From positions 124,001-188,000 of the forward strand of contig JAJEFD010000009.1 in NCBI GenBank assembly GCA_022820645.1: a stretch of DNA of 64,000 bases. The letters run 5' to 3'. A program made the translations under genes and the position numbers. The notes below the pieces were generated by a model, which was not told the DNA's origin, ran no database searches, and saw only the letters and a list, made by a program, of their open reading frames with translations. Positions within the stretch are counted from its first letter, which is position 1; each line of letters opens with the position of its first letter. The DNA is from Dehalococcoidia bacterium. Its GTDB lineage: Bacteria > Chloroflexota > Dehalococcoidia > Lucifugimonadales > Australimonadaceae. This document shows, one piece after another, positions 31,515 to 40,012 of the stretch.

Positions 31515-33686
31515 ATGACGAACCGGGTCGTGGGAACGCCGACGAGGCGTGTCGAGGGGCCGGACAAGGTGACCGGCCGGCAGCGGTACTCCGCCGATAT
31601 GGAGATGGACGGGCTGCTCTGGGGCAAGATACTCCGCAGTCCGTATCCCCACGCGCGGATCGTGCGGGTCGACGCGTCGAAGGCTCGAGCTGTGCCCGGT
31701 GTCCACGCCGTCATCACCGGGGCCGACTCCCCTCGCCTCATCGGCCGGGCGTTGAAGGACCTCCCGGTCCTGGCCTACGAGAAGGTGCGGTTCATCGGCG
31801 AGCGGGTCGCCGCCGTGGCCGCCGAGACAGCCGTCGCCGCGAAGGAGGCAGTCGACCTCATCGAGGTCGAATACGAGGAGCTCACCCCTGTCTTCGACAT
31901 GCAGGAGGCGCTCACTCCCGGCGCGCCCATCGTCCACGACGACCCGACGGCCTACACGGGCGCGTTCGTCCATCCGGAACGCCCCGACCTCCCCAACCTC
32001 TGTTCCTTCGACCGCTGGTCGCGCGGCGACCTTGCGGCGGGCTTCGCGGCGGCTGACCGTATCCTGGAGAACACCTTCCGCACGCAGAAGCAGCACCACG
32101 TCTACATGGAGACGCACGCCTGCGTGGTCTCGGTGGCGGAGGACGGCGCCGCCGAGGTGTGGGCCTCCAACAAGAGCCCGTACGCGCTCCGGGGCCAGCT
32201 TGCCATGTCGCTCGGCGTGGAGCCTGCGTCGATCAGGATCTACCCCATGGCGGTGGGCGGCGACTTCGGCGGCAAGGGCTCGCCCATGGACACGCCGGTT
32301 GCCTACCTGCTCTCGCAGGTTGCCGGAAGGCCGGTCAAGATCGTCATGGGCTACGACGAGGAGCTCCTCGCCGCGAACACGAGGCATCCGAGCGAGATCA
32401 CGGTCCGCACCGGCGTCACCAACGACGGCATGCTGACCGCGCTGGAGGTCAGCGCCTGCTTCGACAGCGGCGCGTACGGCGCGTTCAAGGCGGTCCCCAA
32501 CGTCAACCTCCACGCGATGGAGCAGACCGCAAGCTGCTACCGCGTCCCGGCCTTCGACGTGAAGAGCTACGTGGCGTACACCAACGTCATCCCCTCCGGC
32601 CACATGCGCTCGCCCGGCGGGCCCCAGATCACCTTCGCGGTGGAGTCGCAGCTGAACATCGTGGCCGCCGAGCTCGGGATGGACGCGGCGGAGCTGCGCC
32701 TGAAGAACCTCGTGCAGCCCGGAGACACCGCTCCGAACGGTGAGCAGTGGGTCAACATCAAGGCGGTCGAGACGCTGCAGGCCGCCCTGGACGCGGTCGA
32801 CTGGAACGAGCCCAAGGCGCCGCTCGTGGGACGCGGGCTCGCCATGTACGAGCGCGGCCCTATCGGCGGCGACTCCAGCTGCAAGCTCATCCTGCACGCG
32901 GACCGTTCGCTGAGCCTCATCCTGCCGATCCCCGACCCCGGACAGGGCGGCCCTACGGTGATGCAGCAGATCGCAGCCGAGCACCTTGGCGTCGGTTCCG
33001 ACCGCGTCGCCGTGCGATTGGTTCCGACCGACCAGCTGCCCTTCGACATGGGCGTCGGCGGAAGCCGCACGACCTTTGCCGTGGGTGTGGCGGTCGCCCA
33101 GGCGGCGGAGACGCTGACGGCGCGTCTCAAGGAGACCGCGGGCGACGCCCCCTTCGACGAGGCCGCTGCGGCGCTCGTGGCGGCGGAAGGCGGCGACGTC
33201 ACCGTCGAGGTCTACCGCAAGACTCCCTTCATTCCCGAGCCCGCCACGACCGAGTTCACCGCCCAGGCGGCGGAGGTGGAGGTCGACCCGGAGACCGGAC
33301 AGGTGAAGGTGCTCCGTGTCATCACCTCGCATGACGTCGGCACGATCATCAACCCGGCGGGCCACCAGGGGCAGATCGCCGGCGGCGCTGTCCAGGGCTT
33401 CGGCATGGCCATGATGGAGGAGTTCGCGTTGGACGGCGGGAAGCCCGTTGCCCTGAACCTTGCCGACTACAAGATCCCGACCATCATGGACGTCCCCACG
33501 CTCGAAACGGTGCTGGTCAGCCGCGACGACGGGCCGGGGCCCTTCAACAGCGGGGCGATCGCGGAGTCGGCGAACGTGCCCACGGCGGCGGCGGTCGCCA
33601 ATGCGGTCAGCGACGCCATCGGCAAACCCGTGCTCCAGCTGCCGGTCACCGCGGAGTATGTCCTGGGGCTGCTGCGCGGCGACTGA
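31515..33686 (+). CDS. xanthine dehydrogenase/aldehyde oxidase-family molybdenum-binding subunit
   Basis: ATG 31515 has AGGAGG 8 bases upstream and removes 21 unlikely residues from the track ORF; the product is 723 aa. The a/b hammerhead domain reads RVEGPDKVTGRQRYSADMEMDGLLWGKILRSPYPHARI. The molybdopterin part has MAVGGDFGGKGS, GHMRSPGGPQITFAVES and the C-terminal SGAIAESANVPTAAAVANAVSDAIG with the catalytic Glu. Such subunits hydroxylate aromatic rings, purines, aldehydes or CO. The usual FAD and 2Fe-2S subunits are not encoded next to it. It sits between two amidohydrolases in one operon. Confidence 0.9.
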   Translation: MTNRVVGTPTRRVEGPDKVTGRQRYSADMEMDGLLWGKILRSPYPHARIVRVDASKARAVPGVHAVITGADSPRLIGRALKDLPVLAYEKVRFIGERVAAVAAETAVAAKEAVDLIEVEYEELTPVFDMQEALTPGAPIVHDDPTAYTGAFVHPERPDLPNLCSFDRWSRGDLAAGFAAADRILENTFRTQKQHHVYMETHACVVSVAEDGAAEVWASNKSPYALRGQLAMSLGVEPASIRIYPMAVGGDFGGKGSPMDTPVAYLLSQVAGRPVKIVMGYDEELLAANTRHPSEITVRTGVTNDGMLTALEVSACFDSGAYGAFKAVPNVNLHAMEQTASCYRVPAFDVKSYVAYTNVIPSGHMRSPGGPQITFAVESQLNIVAAELGMDAAELRLKNLVQPGDTAPNGEQWVNIKAVETLQAALDAVDWNEPKAPLVGRGLAMYERGPIGGDSSCKLILHADRSLSLILPIPDPGQGGPTVMQQIAAEHLGVGSDRVAVRLVPTDQLPFDMGVGGSRTTFAVGVAVAQAAETLTARLKETAGDAPFDEAAAALVAAEGGDVTVEVYRKTPFIPEPATTEFTAQAAEVEVDPETGQVKVLRVITSHDVGTIINPAGHQGQIAGGAVQGFGMAMMEEFALDGGKPVALNLADYKIPTIMDVPTLETVLVSRDDGPGPFNSGAIAESANVPTAAAVANAVSDAIGKPVLQLPVTAEYVLGLLRGD

Positions 33687-33705
33687 GCGGAGGAGGTGTA
33701 ACGCC

Positions 33706-34770
33706 ATGAAGGTCATTGACGCGGACGCGCACGTTGACGAGACCGACGCTACCTGGGACTTCCTGGAGCCGGAGCACGCGAAGCTGCGCCCCATCACGGC
33801 GGTCGCGGTCGAGGACGCAGCCACAGAGGGCATCTCGAAGAACTTCCTGCGCTACTGGAACGTGGACGGCCGGATGCGCCTGCGCCGGATGCGCGACGAC
33901 GTCCGCACCGGCACCACCGAGGCCACCCGCGAACTGAAGGACGTTCCCGCGCGCCTGCTACAGATGGATGAGCTCGGCGTCGACGTGCAGGTGCTCTACC
34001 CGACGATGATGCTGAGCGCCGTGAGCGAGAAGCCGGAAGTGGAGGCCGCGCTCTGCCGCTCCTACAACCGCTGGATAGCCGGCCGGTGCGCCGAGTCCGG
34101 CGGCCGCCTCCGGTGGGTCGCGTCGCTTCCCGTGCTCAGCATCGACGTTGCCGTCGAGGAGATGGCGTGGGCGAAGGAGAACGGCGCGGCGGGCGCGATC
34201 AAGCGCGGCGTCGAGGCGGGGCAGCGCTCGGCGGGCGACCCGTACTTCTACCCGCTCTACCGGCAGGCTGAAGAGTTGGACATGGCGATGTGCATCCACA
34301 TCGGCGCGGGCGAGGTGACGGAGGGGATGACGAACCCCATCTGGCAGCACCGCCTCCCGCCGATCGATGCGTTCGTCTCGCTCGTGCTCGAGCGGGTGCC
34401 GCAGAAGTTCCCCCGGCTGCGCGTCGGCTTCGTGGAAGCGATGTCGTCCTGGGTGCCCTTCGCCCTTGCGGAGCTGGAGGCGCGGAAGGAGCGCATGGCC
34501 TGGCTGATGGACATCGACCTGCAGGAGGACCTGCTGCGCGAGTGCCGCTTCTACGTCGCCTGCCAGACGCACGAGGACCTGAACTACATCGCGTCGCGCA
34601 CGGGCAGCGACAACCTCGTCATCGGGACGGACTACGGCCACGCCGACCAGTCGGCGGAGATCAACGCGCTGAGCATCCTGCGCGAGAAGGGCGAGCGAGA
34701 GGAGATCCCCGCGGACCTCGCGGAGAAGGTGCTCACCGCCAACCCCGCGGCGCTCTACGGCATCGACTAG
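33706..34770 (+). CDS. amidohydrolase family 2 metal-dependent hydrolase (E)
   Basis: The ORF track starts far upstream; ATG 33706 follows GGAGGAGG and gives 354 aa. MKVIDADAHVDETDATWDFLEPEHAKLRPITAV and GTDYGHADQSAEINALSILREKGE...LTANPAALYGID frame the barrel, with CIHIGAGEVTEG in the middle. It is the nearest relative of D, and its N-terminus DADAHVDETxxTW is nearly identical. It follows the molybdenum hydroxylase by 19 bases, so hydroxylation then hydrolysis or decarboxylation may be successive steps. It overlaps the convergent copy F by four bases. Confidence 0.88.
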   Translation: MKVIDADAHVDETDATWDFLEPEHAKLRPITAVAVEDAATEGISKNFLRYWNVDGRMRLRRMRDDVRTGTTEATRELKDVPARLLQMDELGVDVQVLYPTMMLSAVSEKPEVEAALCRSYNRWIAGRCAESGGRLRWVASLPVLSIDVAVEEMAWAKENGAAGAIKRGVEAGQRSAGDPYFYPLYRQAEELDMAMCIHIGAGEVTEGMTNPIWQHRLPPIDAFVSLVLERVPQKFPRLRVGFVEAMSSWVPFALAELEARKERMAWLMDIDLQEDLLRECRFYVACQTHEDLNYIASRTGSDNLVIGTDYGHADQSAEINALSILREKGEREEIPADLAEKVLTANPAALYGID

Positions 34771-35939
34771 GGCTCGCCGAAGAAGCGGACGGCGTTGTCC
34801 CACATGAACTTGCGCATCGTGTCGGGCCCGATGCTCGGCCAGCCCTGCACGATGGCGGGCGAGTTGGGGAACTGGCACTCCGCGTGCGGGTAGTCCGACG
34901 CGTACATCAGGATGTCGTCGCCGAGGAAGTCCATGACCATGCGGACCATGTCTTCCTCCTCCGTCATCTCGATGCTCGCGAAGAAGCGCCCGTTCGCGAC
35001 GTACTCGCTCATCTTGTGCTGCAGGTCGGCGGTGAAACCGACGTAGGCGGCGTTCACGTCCATACGGCGCACCCAGAACGGCAGCCAGCCAACGCCCGAC
35101 TCGAGGACGCCGAAGTTGATGGGGTAGCGGTCCATGATCCCCGCGCCGATGAACGCGGCCATCGTCTTCATCGCGCCCCACGGGTGCGAGCAGAGGCGCG
35201 CGAGGAAGCGGTTGTTGTCCATGTCCTTGTAGCCGGGGAAGTACGGCGGCGCCCACGTCATGCTGTGGTGCACTGCGCCGAGACCCCGGTTGGCGGCGGC
35301 GGCCCAGAGCGGCTCCATACGCGGATGGTCCATCGGCTCGCCGACGCCCGCGAACGGCAGGACGCCGGCGGCCCACCGTTCCTTCCCCCAGCGGTCGACC
35401 TCCGCGACCGAGCCCTCGACGTCCGTACCGGAGACGGCGAGGAGCGCCTTGAACCGGCCCGGGTGCGCGGCGGCGAGGTCGTTCACCATGCGGTGATACG
35501 CGCGGATCAGCCCCATCTCCAGCGCGGGGTCGCCGAGCAGCGAGACGCCGATGGCGACGTCCGGCACCATCATGTGCACGTCCGTGCCTTCCTCGTCCAT
35601 GTCGGCGACGCGCTGCTCGAACGCATCGTCGATGACGCCCACCCCGGGAAGTTTCTCGCCGGTGTACTCGCCGAAGTGCAGGCGGGAGTGCGCGTCCTTC
35701 GGGACCTCGCGCGGCTCGGCGTCGCCCAGGTGCCGCCGGTAGGGGCTGAGGCTCACCGCGTAGTGGTGACGAGCGGGGTCCTCGCGGGGCGTCGTCGTCT
35801 GGTCGGACCGCGCGCCGACCTTGTACTGCTCCAGTTCAGGCAGCCGCTCCCTGAACTCGCTGTCGAAGTAGGGCTCCAGCGCCTCCACCGACGGGTGGAT
35901 GTGCGTGTCTGCGTCGAAGACTCTCTGTCCGTTCAGCAT
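34767..35939 (-). CDS. amidohydrolase family 2 metal-dependent hydrolase (F)
   Basis: The 390-aa protein has RVFDADTHIHPSVEALEPYFDSEFRERLPEL at the start and ILMYASDYPHAECQFPNSPAIVQGW near the end, with VHHSMTWAPPYFPGYKDMDN in the middle. It is longer than copies B, D and E and belongs to the YASDYPH branch. It is a single gene on the opposite strand, sharing a stop-stop overlap with E and starting 38 bases from the divergent acetyltransferase. The start is ATG 35939. Function can only be given at family level. Confidence 0.86.
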   Translation of the reverse strand: MLNGQRVFDADTHIHPSVEALEPYFDSEFRERLPELEQYKVGARSDQTTTPREDPARHHYAVSLSPYRRHLGDAEPREVPKDAHSRLHFGEYTGEKLPGVGVIDDAFEQRVADMDEEGTDVHMMVPDVAIGVSLLGDPALEMGLIRAYHRMVNDLAAAHPGRFKALLAVSGTDVEGSVAEVDRWGKERWAAGVLPFAGVGEPMDHPRMEPLWAAAANRGLGAVHHSMTWAPPYFPGYKDMDNNRFLARLCSHPWGAMKTMAAFIGAGIMDRYPINFGVLESGVGWLPFWVRRMDVNAAYVGFTADLQHKMSEYVANGRFFASIEMTEEEDMVRMVMDFLGDDILMYASDYPHAECQFPNSPAIVQGWPSIGPDTMRKFMWDNAVRFFGEP

Positions 35940-35977
35940 TTGCGTCCTCCGTTGGAGAGGAGTATATCCCTCATCTT

Positions 35978-36556
35978 ATGACGGCGACTCCCCCAACGAG
36001 CGGTCTCGGCGCGGTGGAAGTGCGCGAGGTGGACGCCGCGCGCTGGCCCGACTTCGAGCGGCTGTTCGAGTCGCGCGGCGGGCCTCGCTGGTGCTGGTGC
36101 CGGATGTGGCGCAGGGACGCCGACGGCAGGATGCCGCACGACCGCGCCCATATGAAGGAGGCGATGCGGCAGAGGATCGCCTCGGGCGGGCGCGTCGGTC
36201 TGCTGGCGTACGTGGACGGCGAACCCGCCGCCTGGTGCTCGGTTGCGCCTCGCGAGACGTTCGTGGGCCTCGGCGGGGTGGAGGAGCCGGGCGAGGACCC
36301 CGCTGCCGTCTGGTCGCTTACCTGCTTCTACGTGCGGAACGCGTTCCGCCATTGCGGGCTGATGGACAGTCTCATCGAGGAGGCGGCGCGGCACGCGCAA
36401 GAGCACGGAGCGGAGGTCATCGAGGCGTACCCCGTTCCGCCCGACGGCCCGAGCTACCGCTTCTGCGGGTTCGTGCCCGTGTTCGAAGCGCACGGGTTCT
36501 CGGAGGTTGGGCGCGCGGGGAAGCGGCGGCACGTCATGCGGCGGTCGTTGGGGTGA
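35978..36556 (+). CDS. GNAT-family acetyltransferase
   Basis: The 192-aa protein has the GNAT fold. LLAYVDGEPAAWCSVAPRETF is the beta-2/3 hairpin. AVWSLTCFYVRNAFRHCGLMDSLIEEAARHAQEHGAEVIEAYPV contains beta-4, the acetyl-CoA loop (R-HCGLMD, a variant of RxxGxG/A) and the next helix and strand. SYRFCGFVPVFEAHGF and GRAGKRRHVMRRSL end the protein. The N-terminal GGPRWCWCRMWRRD, with paired Cys and Trp, is seen in a subgroup of uncharacterised acetyltransferases. The substrate is unknown. It is a single gene convergent with the ABC transporter ATPase, with three bases between stops. Confidence 0.85.
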   Translation: MTATPPTSGLGAVEVREVDAARWPDFERLFESRGGPRWCWCRMWRRDADGRMPHDRAHMKEAMRQRIASGGRVGLLAYVDGEPAAWCSVAPRETFVGLGGVEEPGEDPAAVWSLTCFYVRNAFRHCGLMDSLIEEAARHAQEHGAEVIEAYPVPPDGPSYRFCGFVPVFEAHGFSEVGRAGKRRHVMRRSLG

Positions 36557-36559
36557 GCG

Positions 36560-37306
36560 TCAGAGGATCTGGTCGAGGAAGGCCTTGGTGCGCTCTTCCT
36601 TGGGGTTGGTGAAGAACTCCTCCGGCTTGCTCATCTCCACTATCTCGCCCTCATCCATGAAGATGATGCGGTCCGCCACGTTCCGCGCAAAGCCCATCTC
36701 GTGCGTGACGCAGAGCATGGTCATGCCGTCGCCCGCGAGCTCGATCATAACCTTCAGCACCTCGTTGATCATCTCCGGGTCCAGGGCTGAGGTTGGCTCG
36801 TCGAACATCATGAGCCGGGGATTCATGGCAAGAGCCCGGGCGATGGCGACGCGCTGCTGCTGTCCGCCGGAGAGCTGGCCGGGGTACTTGTCGGCCTGTT
36901 CGGGGATGCCGACCCGTGTGAGCAGTTGGAGTGCGAGCTCTTCCGCCTGTTGCCTCGGCATGTGGCGCACCTTCTGCGGGCCCAGGGTGATGTTCCGCAT
37001 GACGGTGAGGTGCGGGAAGAGGTTGAACTGCTGGAACACCATGCCGATCTCGGCGCGTATCTGGTGCAGGCTTCGCGCGTCGTCCGTCAGTTCGATGCCG
37101 TCGACGACGATCCGGCCCTGATCGTGCTTCTCCAGCTGGTTGACGGTGCGCAGCAGGGTGGATTTGCCGGAACCGGAAGGGCCGATGATGACGACGACCT
37201 CTCCCTCCTGAACAGAGAGGTCGACGTCCCGGAGCGCGGTGAAGTCCCCGAACCGCTTGACGACCCGCTCTAGGCGGACTATCTCGTTGTCTGTCTTCTG
37301 TTCCAT
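36560..37306 (-). CDS. aapP: polar amino-acid ABC transporter ATP-binding protein (AapP/GlnQ-like)
   Basis: The 248-aa ATPase has Walker [19 protein letters not shown], signature [15 protein letters not shown], Walker [16 protein letters not shown] and the H-loop [10 protein letters not shown]. The [17 protein letters not shown] and [20 protein letters not shown] segments are characteristic of polar amino-acid importers. It ends the operon aapJ-aapQ-aapM-aapP and starts 3 bases after the aapM stop. It would drive import of glutamate, glutamine or related amino acids; the exact ligand cannot be read here. Confidence 0.93.
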   Translation of the reverse strand: MEQKTDNEIVRLERVVKRFGDFTALRDVDLSVQEGEVVVIIGPSGSGKSTLLRTVNQLEKHDQGRIVVDGIELTDDARSLHQIRAEIGMVFQQFNLFPHLTVMRNITLGPQKVRHMPRQQAEELALQLLTRVGIPEQADKYPGQLSGGQQQRVAIARALAMNPRLMMFDEPTSALDPEMINEVLKVMIELAGDGMTMLCVTHEMGFARNVADRIIFMDEGEIVEMSKPEEFFTNPKEERTKAFLDQIL

Positions 37307-37309
37307 CTA

Positions 37310-38659
37310 TTACCGCCTCTCGCCCACGCCCAGTCTCTTCTCCGCAGCTCCACCGAGCCGCGACAGGATGTAGGAAACGCTCCAGTAGATGAGGCCGACC
37401 ACGATGTATATCTCGAAGAACGCGCCGTCCGCGATGTCCGTCTGCCCGGCGAGTATCTTCTTGGCCTGCTCGAGGGTATTGATCAGGGATATCGCCGCGA
37501 GCAGGGCAGTGTCCTTCCACAGGGCGATGAACCGGCCGATTATCGCTGGGATGACGGCCTTAATCGCCTGGGGCAGGATGATGAAGACGTATTTCTGGAG
37601 GGAGGAGAGGGCCAGCGCATTCGATGCTTCGTATTGCCCGCGCGGTATGGCCTGCAAGCCTCCCCTGATGACTTCCGCGATGTAGGCGCCGCCGAAGAAG
37701 GCGAACACGATCATCACCCGGTAGACTAGGGATATGCTGCTGAACGCTTCACCGAGCGGTCCCAGCTCGTCTTTGAGGAAGGTCGCGAACAGGAGCCACA
37801 CCAGAAGAGGCGCGGCACGGACCACCTCTATGTACCCAACCGAAACGAAGCGTACGGCCCGATAGGGGGAGATACGCCCCAGTGCGAGCACCAAGCCGAT
37901 GAAGAACGAGAAGAAGCCCCCCACCGCGAAGATGAGGATGTCCAGGAACGCACTTCCCCAACTGTTGATGGAGACGCCGATCTGCAGCAGCACTGCAGCG
38001 GGGACGAGTAGCACCCACGCAGCGCCGACGGACTGCAGCAGCACCGGACTGCTCTTCCACCTGCTCAGGACGTGCTTGCCGAACAGGGCGCCCAAGACCA
38101 GCAGCGCGAGCAGCGCAGCCATGATGAGCCAGGTGCCGCCGAACGGCAGCGCAAGTCCGAGGGAGAAGGCGTAGAGCCAACGAGGCGCCCAGCCCTGCTC
38201 CCATACCAACTCGCGGTCAATGCCGCTGATGGTAGAAGTCTGGCCACCGGACGTTATCTCCTGGGTGAACGGCGTCTCCTCGATGTAGAGGTTCGTCCCC
38301 AGGCCGAAGGTGAGCACGATGACGGCGATGATGCCGACGGTGATGACGTAGGGCCGCATCCTGCCGACCCAGATGCCGTAGGAGACTGAGGCAAGTACGG
38401 CGGCGGCGAAGACTGCTATCCATATCCGGTAGACTTCCTCGCCCGGATAGCCGCCAACGAAGAACAGCCTGCGATTGAGCGAAACCAGGGCCCAGTTGGC
38501 GTCGAACAGGACGAATTTCGCGACCAGGAAGGCGATGAGGAGCCCCACAGCGATCGTGACGACGCTGACGAGCGAGTTGAGTTTCGAATTAAAGAGGTTC
38601 GCCTGCGCCCATTCGATGCGCTGTGCTACCGGTGAGTAGGGTGCGGTGACGGCGCTCAT
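37310..38659 (-). CDS. aapM: amino-acid ABC transporter permease (AapM-like)
   Basis: The 449-aa membrane protein has a long N-terminal extension with several helices, then the His/Glu/Gln permease core. The core includes GGFFSFFIGLVLALGRIS, RAAPLLVWLLFATF and the coupling loop YIAEVIRGGLQAIPRGQYEASNALALSSLQKYVFIILPQAIKAVIPAIIGRFI. This EAA loop docks on the ATPase. It overlaps aapQ by four bases, as in the rhizobial aapJQMP system. The extension contains a periplasmic stretch (TNLYIEETPFTQEITSGGQTSTISGIDRELVWEQGW). Confidence 0.88.
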   Translation of the reverse strand: MSAVTAPYSPVAQRIEWAQANLFNSKLNSLVSVVTIAVGLLIAFLVAKFVLFDANWALVSLNRRLFFVGGYPGEEVYRIWIAVFAAAVLASVSYGIWVGRMRPYVITVGIIAVIVLTFGLGTNLYIEETPFTQEITSGGQTSTISGIDRELVWEQGWAPRWLYAFSLGLALPFGGTWLIMAALLALLVLGALFGKHVLSRWKSSPVLLQSVGAAWVLLVPAAVLLQIGVSINSWGSAFLDILIFAVGGFFSFFIGLVLALGRISPYRAVRFVSVGYIEVVRAAPLLVWLLFATFLKDELGPLGEAFSSISLVYRVMIVFAFFGGAYIAEVIRGGLQAIPRGQYEASNALALSSLQKYVFIILPQAIKAVIPAIIGRFIALWKDTALLAAISLINTLEQAKKILAGQTDIADGAFFEIYIVVGLIYWSVSYILSRLGGAAEKRLGVGERR

Positions 38660-39897
38660 TTGACCTGCACGTTCCGGTTGATGGTGTTCATGATGAAGGA
38701 GATGACGAGGTTGGTCAGCACGAACACGACGAAGATGAAGAAGTAGGTCTGGAGCAGGCTGCCCTCGTTATTCACGATGCGGTTGGATATGAGGACGATC
38801 TCCCCATAGGCAATGGCGTGGGCCAGCGTCGAGTCCTTGTTTGCGTTCTGGTACTCGTTGTTGAGCGCGGGAATCATGATCCGCAGCGCCTGCGGCAGGA
38901 TGATGAGGGTGAGTTGCTGATACGCGGAGAGGCCCAGCGCCGCCGCCGCCTCGCTCTGTCCGCGCGAGATGGCCTGTATGGAGCCCCGAACGATCTCCGC
39001 GATGAAGGCGCTGAAATAGAGGGAGAGTGCGATGAGCGCGCTGACGTAGCCCAGCTTGAGCACGTTGCCACCCGCGTACGAGTAGAACCCGGACGCGGCC
39101 TGCACCACTTCAGGAAGCGTGATGCGGACGGGCAGCAGCAGGGCGAAGTAGCTGACGGCTGCTACGGCAGCGAAGGTTGCTCCTCCCCAGGCGTTGGGGT
39201 GCGTGCTCTGCCCGGTGTCGTTCTCCTGCTTCATCCGCCGGCTTCGGACTATCACCCCCGCCACTATTCCAATGGCCAGAGCTATCAGCCAGAGGGGCCA
39301 CAGCCCATTGCCTGCTTCGACCCAGGGCACAGCCATGCCGCGATTGCTGACAAAGAGCACGCCGTTCAAACCTGCGCGGTCCTGTATCTGGGGCAGTTCC
39401 CTGAACATTGCGAACGCGAAGAAGAACATGATGAGTAGGAGCGGGAGGTTCCTGAAGAGTTCCACGTAGAGCTTGGCCACGCGACTGAGCAGCGGGTTCG
39501 GGGTGAGCCGCGCCACGCCGATGAGGAGACCGAGGAACGTCGATACGGCGATGGCGAAGACAACGACCGAGAGCGTATTCCCGGCGCCCTTCAGGATTGC
39601 TTGCCAGCGGGGATCACCTGCCTCTACGTTCAGGCCGGGGAAGATGGAGCTCCGGTCCGGGCTGCCGTACGGCTCGACGAGGAAATCGAAGTCGAAGAAG
39701 TCGGCGGCGTAGACGGAACTGGCGATGTAGAAGACGAACGCTGCCGCGAAGCCGCCTACCGCCACGTTTATCACCAGGTGGCGGTACCGGTTCCGGAACC
39801 AAATCCCCGCCCCGATCGCAACGGCGACAGCCAAGGGTCTGGCGAGCATGGGTGGGAGCTTGCTGCGTCGCCGGGTATCGGGTAGGCGTTCTTGCAT
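38656..39897 (-). CDS. aapQ: amino-acid ABC transporter permease (AapQ-like)
   Basis: The 413-aa permease begins with a basic head and one helix, followed by NTLSVVVFAIAVSTFLGLLIGVARLTPNPLLSRVAKLYVELFRNLPLLLIMFFFAFAMF. The C-terminal EAA loop is FIAEIVRGSIQAISRGQSEAAAALGLSAYQQLTLIILPQALRIMIPALNNEYQNANKDSTLAHAIAYGEI. The FRNLPLL motif and the EAA loop are those of polar amino-acid permeases. It pairs with AapM to form the membrane channel. A strong hairpin separates it from aapJ. Confidence 0.9.
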   Translation of the reverse strand: MQERLPDTRRRSKLPPMLARPLAVAVAIGAGIWFRNRYRHLVINVAVGGFAAAFVFYIASSVYAADFFDFDFLVEPYGSPDRSSIFPGLNVEAGDPRWQAILKGAGNTLSVVVFAIAVSTFLGLLIGVARLTPNPLLSRVAKLYVELFRNLPLLLIMFFFAFAMFRELPQIQDRAGLNGVLFVSNRGMAVPWVEAGNGLWPLWLIALAIGIVAGVIVRSRRMKQENDTGQSTHPNAWGGATFAAVAAVSYFALLLPVRITLPEVVQAASGFYSYAGGNVLKLGYVSALIALSLYFSAFIAEIVRGSIQAISRGQSEAAAALGLSAYQQLTLIILPQALRIMIPALNNEYQNANKDSTLAHAIAYGEIVLISNRIVNNEGSLLQTYFFIFVVFVLTNLVISFIMNTINRNVQVK

Positions 39898-39954
39898 CGT
39901 GTGAACCAGCCAGTCTCATGCTCACGGGAAGGGTGATCAGGCGCTATTTGACAA

Positions 39955-39988
39955 GAGCGGGCAGGAATCCGTCAATTCCTGCCCGCTC
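39955..39988 (-). terminator. aapJ-aapQ intergenic hairpin
   Basis: GAGCGGGCAGGAAT-ccgtca-ATTCCTGCCCGCTC is a perfect 14-bp stem. In the minus direction it is followed by TTGTCAAAT, a weak T run. Partial termination or protection of the aapJ message is likely. Confidence 0.7.
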
Positions 39989-40012
39989 TCTTTCCTGCTT
40001 ATGCGCGTTAGG

